DNA of 29,109 nucleotides from Firmicutes bacterium UBA4996 (lineage in GTDB: Bacteria; Bacillota; Limnochordia; Darwinibacteriales; Darwinibacteriaceae): positions 1 to 29,109 of the forward strand of contig DGYW01000053.1 of NCBI GenBank assembly GCA_002396805.1, read 5' to 3'. How positions within the stretch are numbered: position 1 is the stretch's first letter; each line of letters starts with the position of its first letter. The notes beneath the pieces are model-generated. The model was not told the origin of the DNA, made no database searches, and saw only the letters and a list, made by a program, of their open reading frames with translations. This document shows, one piece after another, positions 23,723 through 29,109 of the stretch. The position numbers and the translations under genes were made by a program.

Positions 23723-25182
23723 TGGCTACTAAGAAAGTTGTCCCCCTAATCATTGAACGCTCGACGCCGGGTCGCCGTGGTTATCGCTTACCAGAACTGG
23801 ATGTTCCGGAGATTCCTCTCAGTCAGTTGATTCCAGAGGAACATTTGCGAACAGAACCGGCTGAGCTACCTGAGGTGAGTGAACTTGAGGTCGTACGCCA
23901 TTATACTCAGCTCTCGAGACTGAATCATGGCGTAGATGTGGGCTTTTATCCTCTAGGTTCTTGTACCATGAAGTACAATCCTCGGGTTCACGAAGATGTG
24001 ACTAGTCTACCAGGCTTTGCAGCCCTGCATCCCTACCAACCAGAGAGTAGCGTACAAGGAGCCATGGAGCTCATGTTCAATCTTAGTGAGTATTTGGCGG
24101 TAATTTCCGGTCTGGAAGCGACTACCTTACAACCGGCTGCTGGGGCCCACGGTGAATTAGCTGGACTGATGGTAATCAAGGCGTTCCATGCCCATAACGG
24201 CGAAAGTCACCGCAATGAGATGCTGATTCCCGATTCCGCTCATGGAACCAACCCAGCCAGTAGCGCCATGGTAGGTTACAAGGTGATAGAAGTACCTTCC
24301 GATGACCGGGGCGGAGTTGATGTGGAGGCTCTCAAAAAGTTAGTGGGGCCTAACACCGCTGGTTTGATGTTGACCAATCCAAACACATTGGGACTTTTCG
24401 ATGAAAACATTTGTACTATTTCTCAAATAGTACATGATGCAGGCGGTTTGCTGTACTATGATGGTGCTAACGCCAATGCGATTTTGGGTATTGTACGTCC
24501 TGGGGACATGGGCTTCGATGTGGTCCATTATAATTTACACAAGACTTTCTCCACCCCACATGGTGGTGGTGGTCCAGGTTCCGGACCCATTAGTGTCTCT
24601 AAAGAACTAGCTCCCTTTTTACCTGGACCAATTGTGCAAAAGGAAGGCGACAAGTACGTATTCGCCACTCCAGAGCATTCCATTGGGCGCTTAAAGTCTT
24701 TTTATGGTCACTTTTTGGTCTTTGCCAAGGCGTACGCCTACATTCTCTCCCACGGACCTAAAGGTTTGAGAGAAGTAAGTGAAACCGCGGTCTTGCATGC
24801 CAACTATATGATGCGACGTTTGCAGGATGTGTACTACTTGCCCGTAGATCGCCACTGCAAGCACGAATTTGTTCTTTCAGGCATGTGGCAGAGGGATATG
24901 GGTGTACGGACAACTGATATTGCCAAGAGGCTCTTAGACTATGGTTACCATGCGCCAACGGTTTACTTCCCATTAATTGTGGATGAAGCTATCATGATTG
25001 AGCCAACTGAAACAGAACCGAAATCTACTCTTGATGAATTTATTGAAGCGATGCGAGCTATTGCCCAAGAGGCAAAAGAATACCCTGAGAATCTCACTTC
25101 CGCACCTCATCATACTCCTGTAACTAGATTAGATGAGTCTCGCGCCGCCCGTCAGCCTATTTTGCGCTGGCAAAAACCATAA
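23722..25182 (+). CDS. gcvPB: Glycine dehydrogenase (decarboxylating) subunit 2
   Basis: The PLP-binding subunit of the split P protein. The 486-residue protein has FYPLGSCTMKYNPR (75-88), LQPAAGAHGELAG, DSAHGTNPASSAM and the PLP lysine Lys274 in NLHKTFSTPHGGGGPGSGP. The ATG at 23722 overlaps the gcvPA stop (TAATG). Last gene of the operon, followed by a strong bidirectional hairpin. Glycine cleavage feeds one-carbon units to folate; in anaerobes it may also run toward glycine synthesis, which the sequence cannot decide. Confidence 0.97.
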   Translation: MATKKVVPLIIERSTPGRRGYRLPELDVPEIPLSQLIPEEHLRTEPAELPEVSELEVVRHYTQLSRLNHGVDVGFYPLGSCTMKYNPRVHEDVTSLPGFAALHPYQPESSVQGAMELMFNLSEYLAVISGLEATTLQPAAGAHGELAGLMVIKAFHAHNGESHRNEMLIPDSAHGTNPASSAMVGYKVIEVPSDDRGGVDVEALKKLVGPNTAGLMLTNPNTLGLFDENICTISQIVHDAGGLLYYDGANANAILGIVRPGDMGFDVVHYNLHKTFSTPHGGGGPGSGPISVSKELAPFLPGPIVQKEGDKYVFATPEHSIGRLKSFYGHFLVFAKAYAYILSHGPKGLREVSETAVLHANYMMRRLQDVYYLPVDRHCKHEFVLSGMWQRDMGVRTTDIAKRLLDYGYHAPTVYFPLIVDEAIMIEPTETEPKSTLDEFIEAMRAIAQEAKEYPENLTSAPHHTPVTRLDESRAARQPILRWQKP

Positions 25183-25221
25183 AAAAAAGCGCCCGTTTCC
25201 GGTGAAGGAAGCGGGCGCTTT
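25181..25221. terminator. Bidirectional terminator between gcvPB and the foldase gene
   Basis: A 15-bp stem (25186-25200 with 25207-25221, one G-T wobble) rich in GC, a 6-base loop, and a run of A on the plus-left side (the last two codons of gcvPB region onward) that gives a run of T for minus-strand transcripts. It best serves the foldase gene read from the right, and can also stop gcv transcripts. Confidence 0.9.
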
Positions 25222-25228
25222 GCTTAAG

Positions 25229-26110
25229 CTAGAACTTGGGTTGCCAGAATACATCAATCTGGGCATCAGTTTCTAATTTACTCATAAAACTGTTAGCATC
25301 TAGGGCCTGATCACTCCGGTAATCTCTTTCGACGGTTTCATAGATCTCACCTAGTACCGCCTCGCTAGCGTCAGTCTTGCTATGAACTACGATGATGTGC
25401 CAACCATACGTGCTATTAGCCAAACCAAATTCACCAACAGGGAGGCTAAAGGCGGTTGCCTCAAATTCAGGAACTGTCAGACCACGCTCGATATTACCAA
25501 GATAGCCACCAGCTACGCTGGTGCCAGGATCTTGTGATTTCTCTACGGCTAGACTCTCAAAGTCGCCGCCATCGGCAAGCAGGGCCAGAACTTCTTGTGC
25601 TTCCTCTTCGGTGTCCACGAGGATGTGGCTGACTTCAACCATTTCTGGTGTATCGTAGTAGGCGCGGTTCGCTTCAAACCACTGCTCTACACCTTCCTCT
25701 GTGACTTCGACTTCACTAGAGGCTAGTTCGTTCATAAGCATGTTCCAGCGCAACTGATCTTTAAATTGTTCTTCGGTGGCATTGTTTTGCATAAGAAACA
25801 TGTAAAGACCTTGGGGTCCACCTAGTTGCTGAATGATTACTTCATACACCTGGGCAAATTCCTCATCGCTAATGCTTACTTGTAAAGCCTCTGCCCTTTG
25901 ATTGACCAGTTCTCTTTGAATCAACTCTTGCAGCGCGTAAGGGCCGAATTGTTCTTCTAACAAGTCAAGAAATTGGGCTCTCGTAATAACCACCCCATTG
26001 ACTTCAGCCACTGCTTCCTGCTCTTGGGCCCATAGGTTCAGGGGAACTGAAAGGAGCGAAACACATAAAATCAAAGCAAATAATGCAGCATTAATCTTTT
26101 TCAAACTCAT
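25229..26110 (-). CDS. Secreted parvulin-type peptidyl-prolyl isomerase (PrsA/SurA-like)
   Basis: A 293-residue protein with a basic/hydrophobic signal sequence (about 1-28, ending LNLWAQ), a SurA-type N-terminal helical chaperone domain (about 34-150) and one parvulin domain (about 159-247) recognised by VEVSHILVDTEEEAQEV, GGDFESLAVEKSQDPGTSVAGGYLG and YGWHIIVVHS. It should help fold exported proteins outside the membrane. Bacillus PrsA is a lipoprotein; here there is a Cys at 16 inside the hydrophobic core (LILC) but no proper lipobox, so it is either released or held by an uncleaved helix. The ATG at 26110 has AAAGGATG upstream. Confidence 0.88.
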   Translation of the reverse strand: MSLKKINAALFALILCVSLLSVPLNLWAQEQEAVAEVNGVVITRAQFLDLLEEQFGPYALQELIQRELVNQRAEALQVSISDEEFAQVYEVIIQQLGGPQGLYMFLMQNNATEEQFKDQLRWNMLMNELASSEVEVTEEGVEQWFEANRAYYDTPEMVEVSHILVDTEEEAQEVLALLADGGDFESLAVEKSQDPGTSVAGGYLGNIERGLTVPEFEATAFSLPVGEFGLANSTYGWHIIVVHSKTDASEAVLGEIYETVERDYRSDQALDANSFMSKLETDAQIDVFWQPKF

Positions 26111-26190
26111 TCATCCTTTCTAAATCTAGTCATCTCCCCTTTTATTCTCCCTTGCCATACGATCCCCTTTTATAAAAATCGGCTAAACTA

Positions 26191-26199
26191 TGCTATAAT
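26191..26199 (+). promoter_or_regulatory. Extended -10 promoter of the DUF951 gene
   Basis: TGC directly followed by a perfect TATAAT (26194-26199), an extended -10 element, 34 bases before the GTG start. The -35 position is poor (TATAAA-like). Confidence 0.6.
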
Positions 26200-26233
26200 A
26201 ATTCTAATCGAGGAAAAACATGGGGGGATAACC

Positions 26234-26401
26234 GTGCATGAAGTAGGGCAAATCTTACGTCTAAAGAAGAAACACGCCTGTGGAGGTCACACTTGGGAAG
26301 TCCTCAAACCAGGCGTAGATACAAGGTTGAAATGCACCACCTGTGGGCGGATTATTTTAATAGCCCGTGACAAATTGGTTCGTCAAATCAAGGGAGGGTA
26401 G
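26234..26401 (+). CDS. DUF951 protein (YyzM-like)
   Basis: A 55-residue protein of the DUF951 family: VGQILRLKKKHACGGHTWEVL, then RLKCTTCGRIILIARDKL. Cys16, Cys34 and Cys37 with nearby histidines suggest a small metal-binding or nucleic-acid-binding fold; the function is unknown. In Bacillus the homologue lies just upstream of ychF near the origin, and here the same pairing is kept with two genes between. The GTG at 26234 has a GGGGGG site 6 bases upstream; an ATG four bases on is out of frame and stops at once. Confidence 0.88.
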   Translation: MHEVGQILRLKKKHACGGHTWEVLKPGVDTRLKCTTCGRIILIARDKLVRQIKGG

Positions 26402-26460
26402 GCACGCTAGGATCGGGGGGAATATACTAGATGAAGTAGATTCCCAAAGGAGGTTTTGCA

Positions 26461-27513
26461 GTGCCTAAGCTGCGTCATTTTTTTGCAGGTAGTAATTCAG
26501 GAAGGGGTTTTTATTCATTTTTCCAAAACATTATTGGGGATGAGGCCCAACGGATTTACCTGTTAAAGGGTGGTCCAGGAACTGGAAAATCGCGATTTAT
26601 GGAAGACCTGGCCCGTGCTGTGGGACAACGCGGATATGAGCGGGAGTTGTTCTTCTGTAGTTCTGACTCTAACTCCCTTGATGCGGTAGCCTTTCCGGAG
26701 CTGGGGGTAGCGATCATAGATGCTACCAAGCCTCATGCTCTCGACGCGGAGTGGCCTGGTTGCCGTGATGAGCTTATTTGTCTGGGCAACTTTTGGTCTG
26801 GCCAGGGCTTACGGGAGCATAGGGAAGAGATTATGACAAAGGGCCGAGAAAAACAGGAATACTTCGCCAGTGCTTTTCGCTATTTTGAAGCCGCACGATT
26901 ACTTGAAGAGAATATTGCGGCCAAGAGTAGCAAGGAGAAGTCCCAGTCACGGGACTTTCTAGGTGATATCTTTGCCAAACTAGATCAGGCCCGAATTAAC
27001 TATAATACTCGCGGTCAACAACGGCACCTTTTTGCTTCTGCCCTCACTCCAGAAGGCTATGTGAGCCATATTCGTACTTTGGTGGCCACATACGAGCAAA
27101 TTTACATTCTTACTGGTGTGCCAGGCACAGGTCGATCTCAGTATCTAGAACAACTGGCAAGTCATGCACAAAGGGTTGGCCTCGATACAGAAGTCTTTCA
27201 CTATCCCCTTGATCCACGGAAAATTTTGCATATTTTAATTCCTAAGATCAACCTAGCTGTGCTCACCTCTATTGATCTGGATCCCCTAGCCTATATTCCG
27301 GGGATTCCAGTGGATTTCGGAGTAGGCTCCGTTTCCACAAGCACTAATGTTGATCAGAGACTCTTGCGCGAACTTTTCGATTTCGGATTCCAAGCCCTGC
27401 GGAAAGCTCAACAAGCACATAGTCAAGTAGAAGGTTATTATCGTGACCAAATGGATTTCCAAGCTCTGAACACCTATCGGGAGCAGGTCTTGCAAGAGAT
27501 CCTCAGTCTATAA
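26461..27513 (+). CDS. PRK06851-type ATPase with two P-loop domains
   Basis: A 350-residue protein of the uncharacterised PRK06851 family of Bacillota, two P-loop NTPase domains in tandem. The first has GGPGTGKS (37-44), followed by CSSDSNSLDAVAFPELGVAIIDATKPH (in two pieces, a family mark) and LGNFW. The second has GVPGTGRS (219-226) where Arg225 replaces the Walker A lysine, so it probably does not hydrolyse nucleotide. A helical segment (about 115-185) joins them. Role and partners are unknown. The GTG at 26461 follows AAAGGAGG at 7 bases. Its 3' end overlaps the convergent queT by 6 bases. Confidence 0.82.
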   Translation: MPKLRHFFAGSNSGRGFYSFFQNIIGDEAQRIYLLKGGPGTGKSRFMEDLARAVGQRGYERELFFCSSDSNSLDAVAFPELGVAIIDATKPHALDAEWPGCRDELICLGNFWSGQGLREHREEIMTKGREKQEYFASAFRYFEAARLLEENIAAKSSKEKSQSRDFLGDIFAKLDQARINYNTRGQQRHLFASALTPEGYVSHIRTLVATYEQIYILTGVPGTGRSQYLEQLASHAQRVGLDTEVFHYPLDPRKILHILIPKINLAVLTSIDLDPLAYIPGIPVDFGVGSVSTSTNVDQRLLRELFDFGFQALRKAQQAHSQVEGYYRDQMDFQALNTYREQVLQEILSL

Positions 27514-27963
27514 GAATCTCTCTTGGTTTTTGCGCACCCAGCGTAAAAGGGGAATACCTGCGCCCAAAACCACAACACTCTGGCCAATTCCGATGCTGAG
27601 CACAATCAACCAATAAGAAGGTATCTCAAAGATAAAGCGTAAGTACAAGCTTACTAAGAGTGCATTGAGTACGATGGGTGAGGCGTACGCGACCCAAGAA
27701 CCCCGATAACGATAAGTTATATAGGCAGCCAAGAGACTAATTAGGCTTCCGCCAAAGATATCCCAGGGACCGAACCCGCCCAAAATATTAGCTAACATGG
27801 TTCCTACATAAATACCAAGAACGGCTTCAGGATAAACCATGGGGAGTAAAGTCAAGGCCTCAGCAACCCTAAACTGGATCGGCCCAAAACTAGCAAATTG
27901 AAACGCAAACACTAAAACAATATACAAGGCGGCTATTAATCCACCGCGAGTCCAACGGTTCAT
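27508..27963 (-). CDS. queT: QueT-family transporter
   Basis: A 151-residue membrane protein with about five hydrophobic segments. FGPIQFRVAEALTLLPMVYPEAVLG and NILGGFGPWDIFGGSLISLLAA (in parts) are the marks of the QueT family (COG4708), the substrate-binding S component for a queuosine precursor used with an ECF energy module. I chose the ATG at 27963, 6 bases after GGAGG; the ATG at 27969 abuts the GGAGG with no spacing. No queuosine synthesis or ECF genes are in the window, and I do not see a preQ1 riboswitch in the short leader. Confidence 0.88.
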   Translation of the reverse strand: MNRWTRGGLIAALYIVLVFAFQFASFGPIQFRVAEALTLLPMVYPEAVLGIYVGTMLANILGGFGPWDIFGGSLISLLAAYITYRYRGSWVAYASPIVLNALLVSLYLRFIFEIPSYWLIVLSIGIGQSVVVLGAGIPLLRWVRKNQERFL

Positions 27964-28038
27964 GCTCATCCTCCTTCTCTTATTCCCAACTAGGATTCGT
28001 CGTCTGGTGTAGTTTACCTTGTTCAGGAGGGGAAATCA

Positions 28039-29106
28039 ATGGGATTACAAATCGGAATCATCGGTCTACCTAATGTAGGTAAGTCCACTTTGTTCAATGC
28101 CCTTACCAAGATGTCCGTACCGGCGGCTAATTATCCTTTTTGTACTATTGACCCCAATCAAGGGGTTGTTTTGGTTCCTGATCCCAGGCTAACGGCCATT
28201 GCCGAGGTAAGCCAACCAAAGGTACTAACCGGGGATACAATCGAATTTGTGGATATTGCTGGGCTAGTGCCTGGAGCTAGTAGAGGCGAGGGACTGGGCA
28301 ATAAATTTTTAGCCCACATTCGGGAAATGGACGCGCTTATCCACGTACTGCGTCTTTTTGATGCGGAAGACGTGGTCAACACCCAAGGGAAAGTAGATCC
28401 CTTAGGAGATATCCAAATCATCGACTTAGAATTAATCCTTGCGGATCTTGAGGTTCTGGCTAGGCGCCAAGAACGGACTACGAGGATGCTGAAGACAGGT
28501 GATCCTAGCTATCGTCAAGAGCTAGAACTACTAGCCCGCTATCAAGAGGTTTTGGACCAGGGGATTCCTTTACGCAAAACAGATCTTCCCCAGCTCCCCG
28601 ACTTACCTTTACTCTCTTTCAAACCTGTCTTGTATATTGTGAACGTAAACGAAGGCCAAGATGAGTTACATACTGAACTGTTGGCCTGGGCTCAAGCCGA
28701 AGGAGCTGAGATGATTCCAGTGGCAGCCGATTTCGAAATGGAGTTGGCTCAGTTGACGCCGGAAGAAGCAAGGCTATTCTTGCAAGACCTAGGCATGGAC
28801 AAGCCAGCGTTGCACCGCGTAGTGGAAGCCAGCTTGCGTCTCTTGGATTTGATTACCTTTTATACCATTAAGGGACCTGAAACCAGATCTTGGATTATTT
28901 CCCGGGGAATGTTAGCACCTCAAGCAGCCGGACGCATCCACAGCGATATGGAACGTGGTTTTATTCGTGCTGAAGTAATCCCCTGGAAAATTTTGGTAGA
29001 AGAGGGTTCCGTGGTAGCCTGCCGCGAAAAGGGCTTACAGAGGATTGAGGGTAAGGACTATGTGATCAACGATGGAGATGTTATTTTCTTCCGATTCAAC
29101 GTTTGA
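28039..29106 (+). CDS. ychF: Ribosome-binding ATPase YchF (Obg family)
   Basis: A universally conserved P-loop protein of the Obg group that prefers ATP over GTP and binds ribosomes, linked to stress control. The 355-residue protein starts MGLQIGIIGLPNVGKSTLFN (Walker A 9-16), has DIAGLVPGASRGEGLGNKFLAHIRE, the NVNE motif that replaces the GTP-specifying NKxD, and the C-terminal TGS-like domain (SWIISRGMLAPQAAGRIHSD, GDVIFFRFNV). The ATG has AGGAGGGG 7 bases upstream. The gene is complete and ends 3 bases before the window edge; ychF near the origin is normal in Bacillota. Confidence 0.97.
   Translation: MGLQIGIIGLPNVGKSTLFNALTKMSVPAANYPFCTIDPNQGVVLVPDPRLTAIAEVSQPKVLTGDTIEFVDIAGLVPGASRGEGLGNKFLAHIREMDALIHVLRLFDAEDVVNTQGKVDPLGDIQIIDLELILADLEVLARRQERTTRMLKTGDPSYRQELELLARYQEVLDQGIPLRKTDLPQLPDLPLLSFKPVLYIVNVNEGQDELHTELLAWAQAEGAEMIPVAADFEMELAQLTPEEARLFLQDLGMDKPALHRVVEASLRLLDLITFYTIKGPETRSWIISRGMLAPQAAGRIHSDMERGFIRAEVIPWKILVEEGSVVACREKGLQRIEGKDYVINDGDVIFFRFNV
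28897..28910. promoter_or_regulatory. Possible Noc-binding site (one mismatch)
   Basis: ATTTCCCGGGGAAT within ychF differs from the Noc consensus ATTTCCCGGGAAAT at one base. It is weaker evidence than the perfect site in noc and could be chance. Confidence 0.4.
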
Positions 29107-29109
29107 CTA

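Noticed and set aside
27964..28038. preQ1 riboswitch before queT
   Set aside because: The minus-strand leader has a CTACACC-like string but lacks the preQ1-I loop and A-rich tail, and does not fit the type II pattern. The space to ychF is also short.
28337..28345. DnaA-box-like TTATCCACG in ychF
   Set aside because: A single one-mismatch box inside a coding region with no partners nearby is expected by chance.
1..29109. Mobile elements, CRISPR arrays, tRNA or rRNA genes
   Set aside because: No transposase, integrase, regular direct-repeat array, or tRNA/rRNA-like sequence was seen; gene content is conserved housekeeping throughout.

Overview
This window holds the replication origin and its flanks from a spore-forming member of the Bacillota (Firmicutes). 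The evidence is the order gyrA-gyrB-remB-recF-yaaA-dnaN-dnaA / oriC / rpmH-rnpA-yidD-yidC-jag-mnmE-mnmG-rsmG-noc-soj-spo0J-yyaC, which is nearly the order of the Bacillus subtilis origin, and the spore-type genes noc, soj/spo0J and yyaC. Base composition is moderate and ribosome binding sites are strong and G-rich. Several genes start with TTG or GTG, and gcvPA/gcvPB are split genes. Genus cannot be read from the sequence; a clostridial or deep-branching sporulating lineage fits.

Left arm (1-9000): a single-direction replication and topology cluster on the minus strand (dnaA, dnaN, S4-domain YaaA, RecF, RemB, GyrB, GyrA), closed by a weak hairpin terminator. Origin: DnaA boxes lie on both sides of dnaA. 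The larger cluster (about 9044-9447) is upstream. A smaller one (7463-7594) lies between dnaA and dnaN and is followed by a GC-rich spot and six consecutive DnaA-trio repeats, so this looks like a bipartite oriC with the unwinding site downstream of dnaA.

Right arm (9504-18247): on the plus strand, a consensus promoter drives rpmH and rnpA (the 44-residue L34 gene is easily missed), then yidD, yidC and jag; after a terminator come mnmE-mnmG-rsmG (tRNA and 16S rRNA modification); after another come noc-soj-spo0J. Three perfectly palindromic parS sites lie in and just after spo0J. A perfect 14-bp Noc-binding palindrome lies inside noc. The DNA-reading residues of the two ParB-family proteins match the known Noc and ParB codes respectively.

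Distal part (18315-29109): yyaC (spore protease-like), a YkvI-type membrane protein, a tail-anchored TPR protein, a small DnaA-box cluster with a possible 29-residue minus-strand gene, the glycine cleavage operon gcvT-gcvH-gcvPA-gcvPB, a secreted parvulin-type foldase, a DUF951 protein, a two-P-loop ATPase of the PRK06851 type whose second P-loop has lost its lysine, a QueT-type transporter and the GTPase YchF. DUF951 and ychF are normal origin neighbours, so the gcv operon and its companions look like an insertion into the conserved order.

Most of the window is conserved housekeeping DNA; I found no clearly new multi-gene system. The most interesting points are cis-acting: the trio element, the parS copy built into a 32-bp palindrome between convergent genes, the Noc site inside noc, the remote DnaA-box pair, and the small ORF.
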